Assembly: GCF_003217775.1 (NCBI RefSeq)
Contig: NZ_QJVJ01000012.1
Coordinates: 126,001 to 190,000 of the forward strand
Length of the DNA stretch: 64,000 nt
Direction of reading: 5' to 3'
Origin: Paenibacillus flagellatus
GTDB lineage: Bacteria > Bacillota > Bacilli > Paenibacillales > NBRC-103111
Shown here one piece after another: positions 24,943-33,577 of the stretch; positions within the stretch are counted from its first letter, which is position 1, and every line of letters begins with the position of its first letter. The notes under the pieces were generated by a model, which saw only the letters and a program-made list of their open reading frames with translations, ran no database searches and was not told the origin of the DNA. A program made the translations under genes and the position numbers.

Positions 24943-27843
24943 ATGAAGCAATGGTACGCCAAGTTCACGACTATGGTATGCATTTCCGCTTTGACCGCTT
25001 CCTTGTTCAGTCTGCCCGCATTTGCCGCCGGCGATCGATCCGGCTCCTTGCAATCCGACACCGTGACCGCTTCCGCATACGGAAGCGTCACTCAGGCAAC
25101 CTACGGACCGACATTGACGCCCCCGGACGTGCTTCAACAAGACTTTGACATTCTATACCGCGATTTATCGGGCATTCCGACATTCAAAAGCTTGTACACC
25201 GGCGGCGTTCTCGCAATCGGGGAGTCCGCTTTCCCGATCGCCGCCCATCCGAAACGGTCCCCGATGATCGCGGCCAGCCGGTATGGCCAAGGGCGCATCG
25301 TGGTTGCCGGCAACGAGAACTATTTTAATCTGGGCAAAACGTACTCCGATGGCAGAAGCACATTGGCTCGCAACATGTTGCTATGGCTGACCGACGAATC
25401 CCATACGAACAACGGCTTGGGCAACGACAAGACGAATCGTTATGAGGACGCATTGGCGGGAAGCGGGAAGAAGATCCGGTTGGCGACGACAAAGTCCTAT
25501 TACACGGTCGATCCGTCGTTACCGATCGAGGTTGTCAAGCTCGGCAGCTGGACCGATACCGCGCTGAAGCCGCAAAAGATTGCGGTTGCTCATGTCGACT
25601 GGAGAATGACGGACGATGAAATGGAAGCGCTTGATCAATATGTGCGAGAAGGCGGGGCCGTAGTCGTGGCGCTTCAAGGCTGGACGCTGGATTACGGAAA
25701 ACCGACGAAGCTGAACAACGATTTTGCGCTGCAAAAGTTTCTGAATCGCGCAGGTATTGCTCTATCTACCGGAATCGCCGCCAGTGAAGACAGTATCGTT
25801 CCGGCAACGCCCTTCGATAAAGCCAATCATTACCACTCCTTGCGCATGATCGATCAAGCCAAGGCGCTGGAGAACGGCACGATTACCGCCGATCAATTGG
25901 AGATCGGGGCCCCCGGGGCGGACGCCGGTGCAAAGCTTGCCCAATTGACGCAAATCGTCGGTGAAACGATATCTTCGATTACTTCTGCGGCTCCTCTCTA
26001 CGAGACGATGAGAAACGAGATGGCGGCGGTGCAACAAACGACCCCGCTGCCCATCAACAAATCGGCATTGCTTTATCGTTCGATCTTATTGAACTACGTT
26101 TTCAGTACGGCTTCTCTTGAACCGAACGGCACCGTCTCCCCTTATCACGCCGTGTGGCCGGGAGCGGTTGCGAACGATGCGCCGACCGTAAACGATAGGG
26201 ATATCGAAGTAAACTTCGATTACTTCAAACCCGATTATTTACGCGCCCACGTTCCGGTTCAATGGACGAGTACGGGATTGTACGCTCCCGCGGGAGGCGT
26301 TGTTACACTGGAAGTGCCGGAGGGGACAACCGATTTGGAGGTGCAGGTCGGTGCCCATACCGACAACCTGATGAGCAAGACGACATGGGAACGCGCACCG
26401 ATTATCGCACACAAACAAAAGCTCGTGCCTGGCTTGAATCGCATCGGCAGCCCGTACGGCGGACTGATCTATCTGATTCCGACGAAGATCAAGGAGAATA
26501 CGAAAGTTACCGTAACGATCAGCGGTGCTGTCGAGGCGCCCTTTTACGATCTTGGCAAAACGACGCCCGAGCAATGGGAAGCGATTCGGCACGCGCCGGC
26601 CCCGTTCGCCGAGCTGCAGTCGAACCGTATCGTGCTGACCGTGCCGTCATCCGCCATCCGCAATCTGGATAACCCGGAACAGCTGATGCGCAGGTGGGAT
26701 ACGATCGTGGAGCACTATGACGAATTGATCGGACTCGGACCCGACAAGCCTGTTCCGCATACGGGCCATGAGCTCCGCTACCGCTATGTAGTGGATAAAC
26801 AAATCAGCGCGGGGTACATGCACGCCGGCACGCCGATCATGATGCATAACGACAGCTATGTCCAGCGCATGCTTGATGCCAACGAAATTTTCACGACGGT
26901 ATGGGGATTATGGCATGAGCTGGGCCACAATTATCAGCAGTCGCCTTGGACATGGAACGGAATCGGGGAAGCGACATGCAACCTTTTCGGGATGTACATG
27001 CTGGAGCGCTATACGGGCAAAAGCTTGCAAAAAAGCGATTACGACAAAGCGTTCGAATGGCTGAACAGTACGGCCGCGAATAAATCGTACAGCCATTCGG
27101 TTCCGGGAAATATGGTCTTCTGGAAGCAGCTGCAGATGGCTTACGGCTGGGACCTCTACACGAAGCTGTTTACGTACTACCGAGACATGCCGGCGGGGCA
27201 GCTGCCGGGCAGCGACCAGCAAAAGATCGATACGTTCGTCTTGACGGCATCGAAGCTGGCGGGGGAAAACCTGTTGGAGTTTTTTGATAAATGGGCATTG
27301 AAATATTCGCCGGAAGCGAGAGTCGGGGTAGAAGCATTGAACTTGCCGGCGCCGCAACATCCGATTTGGAAGCTGACCGAATTCCCGACCGAGCCCGAAC
27401 GCCCGAATCTGGCCCTCGGCAAACCGGCGGATCAATCCAGTACGGCTTATGAAGGAATAGCATCTCGCGCTGTCGACGGTATCACAAGCGGGGCGTGGTC
27501 CGGAAATTCCGTTACGCACACGAATGTAGAATCGCAGCCGTGGTGGCAGGTCGATCTTGGCGAATCGAAGGCAATCGGCGAGATCGCCATATGGAATCGG
27601 ACGGATAGCTGCTGCAAAAGCCGACTGACCAACTACTACGTGTTCGTTTCCGACTTGCCGTTTGCGAGCCATTCGCTCGCGGGTACGCTCGCACAGCCGG
27701 GAGTTTGGTCTTCGCTTCAGACCGAAACCGCCGGGAGTCCGACAAAAGTATCCGTCGGCAAGACCGGCCGCTACGTCAAAATTCAATTGACCGGCCGTAA
27801 TGCTTTAAATCTTGCCGAAGTCCAGGTAATTCCGAACGAGTAG
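24943..27843 (+). CDS. secreted M60-family (enhancin-like) metallopeptidase with C-terminal F5/8-type C domain
   Basis: A 966-residue exported protein. The signal peptide ends near SLPAFAAG. A long N-terminal part (about 40-330) contains a GATase-like or beta-rich region. The M60 domain (about 430-830) carries the zinc motif His658-Glu-Leu-Gly-His662 and the distal Glu676 (GIGEATCNLF), plus NYQQSPWTWNG typical of this family. Residues about 825-966 are a galactose-binding-like F5/8 C module (NLALGKPADQSSTAYEG, PWWQVDLGE). M60 peptidases cut O-glycosylated mucin-type proteins; the C-terminal module probably targets glycans. ATG 24943 is preferred because AAGGAGAGG is then correctly spaced. Confidence 0.88.
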   Translation: MKQWYAKFTTMVCISALTASLFSLPAFAAGDRSGSLQSDTVTASAYGSVTQATYGPTLTPPDVLQQDFDILYRDLSGIPTFKSLYTGGVLAIGESAFPIAAHPKRSPMIAASRYGQGRIVVAGNENYFNLGKTYSDGRSTLARNMLLWLTDESHTNNGLGNDKTNRYEDALAGSGKKIRLATTKSYYTVDPSLPIEVVKLGSWTDTALKPQKIAVAHVDWRMTDDEMEALDQYVREGGAVVVALQGWTLDYGKPTKLNNDFALQKFLNRAGIALSTGIAASEDSIVPATPFDKANHYHSLRMIDQAKALENGTITADQLEIGAPGADAGAKLAQLTQIVGETISSITSAAPLYETMRNEMAAVQQTTPLPINKSALLYRSILLNYVFSTASLEPNGTVSPYHAVWPGAVANDAPTVNDRDIEVNFDYFKPDYLRAHVPVQWTSTGLYAPAGGVVTLEVPEGTTDLEVQVGAHTDNLMSKTTWERAPIIAHKQKLVPGLNRIGSPYGGLIYLIPTKIKENTKVTVTISGAVEAPFYDLGKTTPEQWEAIRHAPAPFAELQSNRIVLTVPSSAIRNLDNPEQLMRRWDTIVEHYDELIGLGPDKPVPHTGHELRYRYVVDKQISAGYMHAGTPIMMHNDSYVQRMLDANEIFTTVWGLWHELGHNYQQSPWTWNGIGEATCNLFGMYMLERYTGKSLQKSDYDKAFEWLNSTAANKSYSHSVPGNMVFWKQLQMAYGWDLYTKLFTYYRDMPAGQLPGSDQQKIDTFVLTASKLAGENLLEFFDKWALKYSPEARVGVEALNLPAPQHPIWKLTEFPTEPERPNLALGKPADQSSTAYEGIASRAVDGITSGAWSGNSVTHTNVESQPWWQVDLGESKAIGEIAIWNRTDSCCKSRLTNYYVFVSDLPFASHSLAGTLAQPGVWSSLQTETAGSPTKVSVGKTGRYVKIQLTGRNALNLAEVQVIPNE

Positions 27844-27858
27844 AGGGAGGGAGTCGGA

Positions 27859-28425
27859 ATGAAAGAAAGGATAAAAAAGGCAGCTATTCTCGGTGCCATG
27901 GCTTTGACGGTTTTATTTATGACGTCTTCCTTATTAGCGGCTAGCGATAATCCATACGGCACGGTTTCCGGGGAAACTGCGCCATCGGGCAATCTTGCGC
28001 TCGGCAAGCCGGCGACTCAGTCCAGCACCGACTATGAAGGAGAAGCCGGACGTGCGGTGGACGGCATAACGAACGGCGCCTGGGCCGCGGGCTCGGTCAC
28101 CCATACGAAAGATGAGGCCCAGCCGTGGTGGCAGGTCGATCTGGGCGGCAGCCAACCGATCGAGAAGATACTCCTATGGAACCGAACCGATTGCTGTTCG
28201 GATCGGGTTAGCAACTATTATGTTCTCGTATCCGATGCGCCTATCGAAAGTCCGCTGCTGGCCGAAGCGCTTGAACAGCCCGGAGTTTCATCCTTTTATC
28301 AACCGGGGAGAGCGGGAAACCCGAGCACGGTATCGGTGGGCGGCACCGGCCGTTACGTTAGAATTCAGTTGGTCGGCCCGGGCGCTTTGAATATTGCCGA
28401 AGTTCAGGTTGTACCGTCCTCGTAA
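27859..28425 (+). CDS. secreted F5/8-type C (galactose-binding-like) protein
   Basis: A 188-residue exported protein consisting of a signal peptide (ending SSLLAAS) and one galactose-binding-like module (about 45-185). The module closely resembles the C-terminal module of the M60 peptidase just upstream: NLALGKPATQSSTDYEG, QPWWQVDLGG, WNRTDCCSD, NYYVLVSD. This looks like a duplicated targeting module that became a free protein. It has no catalytic domain. GGGAGGGAG precedes the ATG. Terminator at 28464. Confidence 0.85.
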   Translation: MKERIKKAAILGAMALTVLFMTSSLLAASDNPYGTVSGETAPSGNLALGKPATQSSTDYEGEAGRAVDGITNGAWAAGSVTHTKDEAQPWWQVDLGGSQPIEKILLWNRTDCCSDRVSNYYVLVSDAPIESPLLAEALEQPGVSSFYQPGRAGNPSTVSVGGTGRYVRIQLVGPGALNIAEVQVVPSS

Positions 28426-28463
28426 CAAGCTTGGAGTTGCAGACGGGAAAATCTTTCGGGGGG

Positions 28464-28507
28464 GAGCTGCCGTTCAAGGACTACTTTCAGGCAGCTCTTT
28501 CTTTTTC
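28464..28507 (+). terminator. terminator of the foraging island
   Basis: GAGCTGCC (28464-28471) pairs with GGCAGCTC (28490-28497) and is followed by TTTCTTTTTC. Confidence 0.78.
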
Positions 28508-28839
28508 CCGAATGTTCGAAATCGTGGTTGTTGGACGACGAGAGTCGGCGACGGAACAAACGTTTCGTTACCGGCTCTCGTTCCTGTTTTAACCGAGAAC
28601 GGAAAATTCGCCGTTCCGCCGTATCGTTTAAGCCGTAAAACTCGTTCTATAAGATAACGTCGCTCGACGCATGTCAAGGACAGTCTTATCGGGGGATGGA
28701 GACGGACGGCCCGAACCGGCAAGGCGTTCGCGCCTTCCGTCCGGTGCGCGCCGGACGAACATAGCAAGATTCGCGAAACGAGCTCGTGACGGTTCGGGTA
28801 TGCTCATGGCAATCCTATGCGAAAAAGGAGAGATGATCG
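28508..28839. other. intergenic region
   Basis: About 330 bases between the terminator and the GyrI/VOC fusion gene. GAGAGTCGG...CCGGCTCTC near 28540-28590 may pair. I see no gene with a ribosome site and no clear promoter hexamers. Confidence 0.4.
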
Positions 28840-30648
28840 ATGTACGAGAAAGCGCCGCTATCGATTTCGACGACGAATGCCGATGCCGGAGGAAGCCGCT
28901 ACGAGATCCGGCTCGAGACGAAGCCTCCGTTACGTATCGTCGGCGAGCGGATCCGCACGACGCGAGAGGAGGATGCCGCCACGGGTGCCGTCTTCAGGCT
29001 CATGAACTCGTTTTTGGCCGGCCGGGCGAGCGAAGTGGCCGGACGCTTGAACGAGCCGGAGTTTTACGGCGTGCTCGACCTGTCCGAATTTCCGGAGGAA
29101 AGCGGTCGTTACGGCTGGATCGCAGGGGTGGAGGCAAGCGCCGGAGAGCCGGTGCCGGCAGGCATGGCCGAGCTGGATTTCCCGGCGCTCCTGTACGTCG
29201 TATTCCGGCATCGGGGTACTGTCGATTCGCTGCCCGGCGCGTTCGACTATTTTTACCGGTCGTGGCTGCCGGATTCGGGCTACGAGCCGGCGGCTCCGTA
29301 CGCCTTCCAACATTATGGCGCCGGGTTCCGCGGTCCGTTCGACCCGTCCTCGGAGATCGACGTCTATTTTCCCGTACGGGCGAAGCCGGGACGGGAACGG
29401 GCGCAAGGGCAAGCCGGAGCGGGTATGCGATTCGGTGCCGTATTCGTGCCCGTCCGCGATATGAGAAGGGCGGCCGAGTGGTACTGCGCCGTGCTCGGTT
29501 TGCCGCTGGATCCGGCCGCCCGGCTCGAGGAGCCGACGATCTACAGCTTGAACGTCGGGGGCGTTACCGTGCTGCTGGATAACATCGGGGCGGCGCCTAA
29601 CGGCAACCCGAACGCCATGTTTTATTGGAAGGTCGCCGATTTGGAGGGCGCCTATGCGCGGCTGCGCGAGCTCGGGGCCGATCTGGCGACGACTCCGGAG
29701 GAAATGGCCGAGGGCGGGATTTCCTTCGTCGTGCGGGACCCGGACGGGAACCGGATCGTGATCCACCGGGACGAAGCGCCGGCCGCCGAACGGACCCGGG
29801 AGGGCGCTCCCGGAAAGCGAGTCGCCGATTCGACGCTGCACGTCCCGCCACTCTTCTACGACGGGGGGGCCATCGACCTGCTGTTCGACCATCATGAACG
29901 GGCGATCGACTGGTTCGTCGATCACATGGGATGGCAGGTCCGCCAAAAGGAACAATGGAAGCCGGACCCGAGAGCGTCGGAAGGACGAATGACGCATATG
30001 GGGCACGGAACTTGGCTCGTCTCGGCGCTGACCGCGACCCGTCTGCCCCACCATTATGCCGAGCGGGGCACGGTCGATCCGAACGTGCGCTGGTGCTGGC
30101 GTATCGGCGACTTCGAGCGGACGCGCGAACGGCTCGTCCAGTCGGGCGTCCGCGTGTCGCCGATCTACGCCGGTCCGGGCGGGCACCGCTACTTCGACTT
30201 TTGGGCGACGCTCGAGGGCGTCAGGCTGACCGCGCAGGAGGACGTCTCCTTGACCGGCGACACGTTCACGCCGTCGTGGACGCGAGTCGGCGTGACGGAT
30301 TTGGAGCGATCGATCCACTGGTACCGCCGCCATACCGGCATGGTAATCGAACAAAGCTGCATAAACGAAGGGTACGTGACGATGAGCCTGGGCGTGAACC
30401 ACCGTCCCGGAGAACGGTCGCTGTGGGTGCTGGAACGTTTGCCCGAGAGTGCCTTTGCGGAGAAAACGGACGGCGCCGTCCGGCCGTATTGCTTTATCCA
30501 CGGCCGCGAGTCGTTTATGGCGTATCACCGGGGATTGCGGGAAGCCGGCGTGGACGTATCCGACATCGGCGGTTTTTCTCCGAAGGGCTTGGCTGCATTC
30601 CATTTCTACGATCCGGACGGCAACCGGTTCAACGTATCGAGCTTCTAA
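28840..30648 (+). CDS. fusion of a GyrI-like effector-binding domain with three VOC (glyoxalase-like) modules
   Basis: A 602-residue soluble protein. Residues about 20-182 match the GyrI/AraC effector-binding fold (YEIRLETKPPLRIVGERI near its start, EIDVYFPV near its end). Residues about 198-310 form a VOC module (FGAVFVPVRDMRRAAEWYCAV, then VVRDPDGNRIVIH). A second, more divergent module covers about 335-465 (AIDWFVDHMGW), and a third about 480-602 (RSIHWYRRHTGM, ending FHFYDPDGNRFNVSS). VOC folds bind metals and small molecules and serve in lyases, dioxygenases and resistance proteins; GyrI folds bind hydrophobic ligands. AAAGGAGAG lies before the ATG. The combined role is unknown; ligand sequestration or modification is plausible. 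Confidence 0.78.
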   Translation: MYEKAPLSISTTNADAGGSRYEIRLETKPPLRIVGERIRTTREEDAATGAVFRLMNSFLAGRASEVAGRLNEPEFYGVLDLSEFPEESGRYGWIAGVEASAGEPVPAGMAELDFPALLYVVFRHRGTVDSLPGAFDYFYRSWLPDSGYEPAAPYAFQHYGAGFRGPFDPSSEIDVYFPVRAKPGRERAQGQAGAGMRFGAVFVPVRDMRRAAEWYCAVLGLPLDPAARLEEPTIYSLNVGGVTVLLDNIGAAPNGNPNAMFYWKVADLEGAYARLRELGADLATTPEEMAEGGISFVVRDPDGNRIVIHRDEAPAAERTREGAPGKRVADSTLHVPPLFYDGGAIDLLFDHHERAIDWFVDHMGWQVRQKEQWKPDPRASEGRMTHMGHGTWLVSALTATRLPHHYAERGTVDPNVRWCWRIGDFERTRERLVQSGVRVSPIYAGPGGHRYFDFWATLEGVRLTAQEDVSLTGDTFTPSWTRVGVTDLERSIHWYRRHTGMVIEQSCINEGYVTMSLGVNHRPGERSLWVLERLPESAFAEKTDGAVRPYCFIHGRESFMAYHRGLREAGVDVSDIGGFSPKGLAAFHFYDPDGNRFNVSSF

Positions 30649-30707
30649 AGAAGGAATACGTCTTTTCACTCCGAAAATCCATTATACCGGGGACAAGGGG
30701 GGATCGT

Positions 30708-31235
30708 ATGCATTACCGACGAATCGACCCGCAGCACGATCGGCGGCGGCTGCTGGAGCTCCACTGCGAGGTCAACTACGCCTGCGACACGTCGTGGGCG
30801 CGGGAGCTGCCTTATGCGGAGTATCGCGAGAAATGGCTGTCGACGTCGCAGACGGAGCAATTTTTGGCCCATTTTGCCGAGACGTTGAACGACCCGCGTA
30901 CGATCGCCGAATGGGCGGAGGATGAAGAGGGCCGGCCGATCGGTTACATATGGGTCGTCTTCGCGGACGTGCCGGACTACGGGCTCACGATCGCGGAGAT
31001 CGCCGATTTCTGGGTGGCGCCCGAATGCCGGCGGCAGGGGCTCGGCATGCGGCTGCTCGAGCGGATCGAACGGACGGCAACCGGGCTGGGGGCGAACCTG
31101 CTCCGCTCGGAGACGGGCATGGACAATACGGCCTCGCAGTCGCTGCACCGCAAGTACGGCTTCGAGCCGTACCGGGTCGCGTTCGAGAAGCGGCTCGGTA
31201 CGGCCGCTCCCTCCGCCGGCGAAGAGCGCGCCTAA
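30708..31235 (+). CDS. GNAT-family N-acetyltransferase
   Basis: A 175-residue acetyl-CoA-dependent acetyltransferase. The fold is shown by GYIWVVFAD, IADFWVAPECRRQGLGMRLL (acetyl-CoA pyrophosphate loop RRQGLG) and ETGMDNTASQSLHRKYGFEP. The acceptor is unknown. The ATG at 30708 follows AAGGGGGGA; the frame is open upstream for a long way, but that part is the reverse shadow of the VOC gene. It may be co-transcribed with the 28840 gene (59 bases between). Confidence 0.88.
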   Translation: MHYRRIDPQHDRRRLLELHCEVNYACDTSWARELPYAEYREKWLSTSQTEQFLAHFAETLNDPRTIAEWAEDEEGRPIGYIWVVFADVPDYGLTIAEIADFWVAPECRRQGLGMRLLERIERTATGLGANLLRSETGMDNTASQSLHRKYGFEPYRVAFEKRLGTAAPSAGEERA

Positions 31236-31268
31236 GCGTTGAACGTGCGCGAAGCGATGATTTCCGGC

Positions 31269-31297
31269 ATGACAGCCGCCCCCCGCTCCTGTATAAT
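31269..31297 (+). promoter_or_regulatory. sigma-A-type promoter of the HAD gene
   Basis: ATGACA (31269-31274), 17-base spacer, TATAAT (31292-31297). Confidence 0.7.
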
Positions 31298-31351
31298 AGC
31301 TGGAAATGCGCAGGGAGCATTCCGGCGCGATGACGGGGGAGGAGTAAGACT

Positions 31352-32056
31352 TTGTATAAAGCGATCATCTTCGATCTGGACAATACGCTGCTGGACTACG
31401 ACCGCTGCGAGTCGGACTCGCTGCTCATGACCGGCGGGCGTCACGGGTTTGAGCAGTGGGAACGGTTCACGTGGGAGGCGTTCCGGGCGACGTTCGACCC
31501 GATCAATTGGACGTATTGGAGCGAGCGCGTCGTCCGCAAGCTGACGATTCATCAAGTGCTGGAATATTCGTTTCGCGATACGCTCGAGAAGCTGGAGCGG
31601 GACAAGGGGGAAGCGGAGGCGCTGGCCCGGACGTATTGGGAGCACTTTTGCGCCATTTGCCATTTCGAGGAGGGGGCGCCGGAGCTGCTGGCCGACCTGC
31701 ACGGCAGCCGCAAGCTGGCCGTCGTCTCGAACGGAATCGGCGAGGCGCAGCGCCGGCGGACGGCGAGCGGCGGCATCGACCATCTGTTCGACGCGTTCGT
31801 CGTCTCCGACGAGGTCGGCTTGTGGAAGCCGGACCGGACGATTTTCGAGGTCGCCCTGCGCGAGCTCGGCCTGGACCGGTCGGAGGTGCTGTTCGTGGGC
31901 GATTCGCTGCAGGACGATTACGCCGGCGCGCGCAATGCGGGCATCGATTTTTGCTTCTACAACCGGAAACGGGTGACGTTGGACCGGGGGTACGAGCCGG
32001 ATTACGTCATCGAGCGAATCGGCGACATCCGGGGCGTGCTGTCAGGCGAACGTTAA
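31352..32056 (+). CDS. HAD-superfamily hydrolase (subfamily IA)
   Basis: A 234-residue phosphatase-like protein. Motif I is FDLDNTLL (nucleophile Asp8, Asp10), motif II is VVSNG, and motif III with IV is KPDRTIF ... VLFVGDSLQDDYAGARNAG. This is a cytosolic phosphatase for a small phosphorylated metabolite; substrate not readable. The start is TTG at 31352, since the first codons MYKAIIFDLDN are the conserved N-terminus and GGGGGAGG is 10 bases upstream. The 3' end overlaps the convergent membrane-protein gene by 15 bases. Confidence 0.87.
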   Translation: MYKAIIFDLDNTLLDYDRCESDSLLMTGGRHGFEQWERFTWEAFRATFDPINWTYWSERVVRKLTIHQVLEYSFRDTLEKLERDKGEAEALARTYWEHFCAICHFEEGAPELLADLHGSRKLAVVSNGIGEAQRRRTASGGIDHLFDAFVVSDEVGLWKPDRTIFEVALRELGLDRSEVLFVGDSLQDDYAGARNAGIDFCFYNRKRVTLDRGYEPDYVIERIGDIRGVLSGER

Positions 32057-32596
32057 CGTCATGACGGCGAACAGCGCGATGAGCGAACCGAAGACGATGA
32101 CGGCGGATTTCAGCTTAGGGACGCGGGCGATTCCGAAAAAATAGCCTGTCACGGCGTCGCCGTAAAAGTAGAGAAGCACGAGCGCGTACCCCGCGGCGCG
32201 AATCGCGTATTTCAACGTCGCGCCGTCGGCGGATACGCCATACGCTTCCTCAATACCCGGTATGGACAACAGCGCGTTCCCATTGCGCACGATGCCGTAA
32301 CCGATGTAGAAGAGGGAGAGCCACCAGCCCCACCTTTTCCCGAGCCACATCCCGACGGCGGCCGCCAATGCGACCATCCCCATCACGAGCAGCGTGGCGT
32401 TGAGCAGGAAGGCGGGGAAGCCGAGCAGCTCGGACAATTCGGCAAACCGTTTCAACCAAACGCCTTGGATGACGATCGTGCTGACACCGCTAAGCGCATA
32501 AAAAACCGCCAACATCGTAACGCCGATAGGGCGATCGGAGGGCTCCGTCTTTTCTTCAGGTCGGGGGTGAAGCGGGTCGGGCTGGGTCAGACTCAT
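32042..32596 (-). CDS. four-helix membrane protein of unknown function
   Basis: 184 residues with a charged, proline-rich N-terminus and four or five hydrophobic segments (IGVTMLAVFYALSGVSTIV, LLVMGMVALAAAVGMWLG, YAIRAAGYALVLLYFYG, SAVIVFGSLIALFAVM). No family is recognised. GAGGATCAAACC precedes the ATG. It converges with and overlaps the HAD gene by 15 bases, so the two transcripts may interfere. Confidence 0.7.
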   Translation of the reverse strand: MSLTQPDPLHPRPEEKTEPSDRPIGVTMLAVFYALSGVSTIVIQGVWLKRFAELSELLGFPAFLLNATLLVMGMVALAAAVGMWLGKRWGWWLSLFYIGYGIVRNGNALLSIPGIEEAYGVSADGATLKYAIRAAGYALVLLYFYGDAVTGYFFGIARVPKLKSAVIVFGSLIALFAVMTLTFA

Positions 32597-32750
32597 GGTT
32601 TGATCCTCCGTTATGGCAAATAATGGGTCGCTTCGAATAGTTTATCACCTCTTTCCCGCCGGGACCACCCCCGTTTCGAACGGCGTTGAAGGGAATACGC
32701 CTTGAAAGATTTCGCTTTACGATCAAGCTATCGTGCAGGATAGAGCAATA

Positions 32751-32784
32751 AACAACTACGCCGCATAACCGAGGCGTAGTTGTT
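32751..32784. promoter_or_regulatory. 12-bp hairpin upstream of the SDR gene
   Basis: AACAACTACGCC (32751-32762) and GGCGTAGTTGTT (32773-32784), perfect arms, loop of 10. There is no T-run right after it on either strand, so it may be a weak terminator or a regulatory structure. Confidence 0.5.
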
Positions 32785-32799
32785 GACGATTCCCCTTTA

Positions 32800-32825
32800 T
32801 TTCTATATTATTAGAAATATAGAAA
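32800..32825. promoter_or_regulatory. AT-rich palindrome, candidate operator of the SDR gene
   Basis: TTTCTATAT / ATATAGAAA, perfect nine-base arms with an 8-base loop (32809-32816), 35 bases before the SDR start codon. The size and the ArsR remnant downstream suggest a repressor site. Confidence 0.5.
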
Positions 32826-32859
32826 TACCAAAATTTTTATAAGAAAGGCGCGATTAAGG

Positions 32860-33519
32860 ATGAGCCATAAACCTTTGTTAGTCATCGTCGGTTCCGGACC
32901 GGGGGTAAGCGCCGGCATAGCTAAGAAATTCGGAAGCAATGGCTTCCGTGCGGTTCTTATTTCAAGAACCAAACCGTCACTGGAACGCAGCTTGGAAGAT
33001 CTTCAGCAGGTACATATTGAAGCGCACGGAATTTCTGCAGATGCATCAGATCCGGATTCTTTAAAAACAGCCTTTAAACAGATAAGAAACGAATATGGAG
33101 TTACGGATGTTATGGTATATAATGCGGCGCACATCGTACCGGGAGATCCTCTTTCGTTAAGCGAACAGCAGCTTATTGAAGATTTTAAGGTGAACACTGT
33201 CGGTGCGTTGACCAGCGCTCAACAAGTAATTCCGGATATGGTTGAACGTAAGCAGGGGACGCTTTTTTTCACAGGGGGCGGTATTGCGCTGACTCCGAAT
33301 CCGCATTATGCCTCTTTATCCATTGGCAAAGCCGGAATCCGCTCGCTTGCGCTTTCACTGGCCGAGACATTGTCTCCATACGGAATTTATGTAGGTCAGG
33401 TTCTAATCGCTGATCATGTCAAAAAGGGGACGTATTACGATCCGGATCGGATAGCCAATGTGTATTGGGAATTATATATCAAAAAGGACCAGAGGGAATA
33501 TTTGTTTAGGGAACGATAA
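32860..33519 (+). CDS. short-chain dehydrogenase/reductase-like protein lacking the usual catalytic tyrosine
   Basis: A 219-residue Rossmann protein with VIVGSGPGVSAGIAKKFG as the cofactor loop and NAA at 88-90. In the usual YxxxK catalytic site the Lys is present (Lys157 in LSIGKAG), but the Tyr position is Leu153; a Tyr lies three residues earlier (Tyr150). Some SDR subfamilies share this pattern and their activity is uncertain. The gene is clearly A+T-richer than its neighbours, which suggests recent acquisition. Upstream are a hairpin and a palindrome; downstream is an ArsR remnant. AAGAAAGGCG precedes the ATG. Confidence 0.8.
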   Translation: MSHKPLLVIVGSGPGVSAGIAKKFGSNGFRAVLISRTKPSLERSLEDLQQVHIEAHGISADASDPDSLKTAFKQIRNEYGVTDVMVYNAAHIVPGDPLSLSEQQLIEDFKVNTVGALTSAQQVIPDMVERKQGTLFFTGGGIALTPNPHYASLSIGKAGIRSLALSLAETLSPYGIYVGQVLIADHVKKGTYYDPDRIANVYWELYIKKDQREYLFRER

Positions 33520-33577
33520 TGGAGCTTATCAATTAAAACATGGTTGAACTATTATCCGAGGGCGGGAGGCGCATACG

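Noticed and set aside
28930-30669. A 579-codon minus-strand frame opposite the GyrI/VOC gene
   Set aside because: No ribosome site or family pattern; the plus-strand VOC motifs are convincing.
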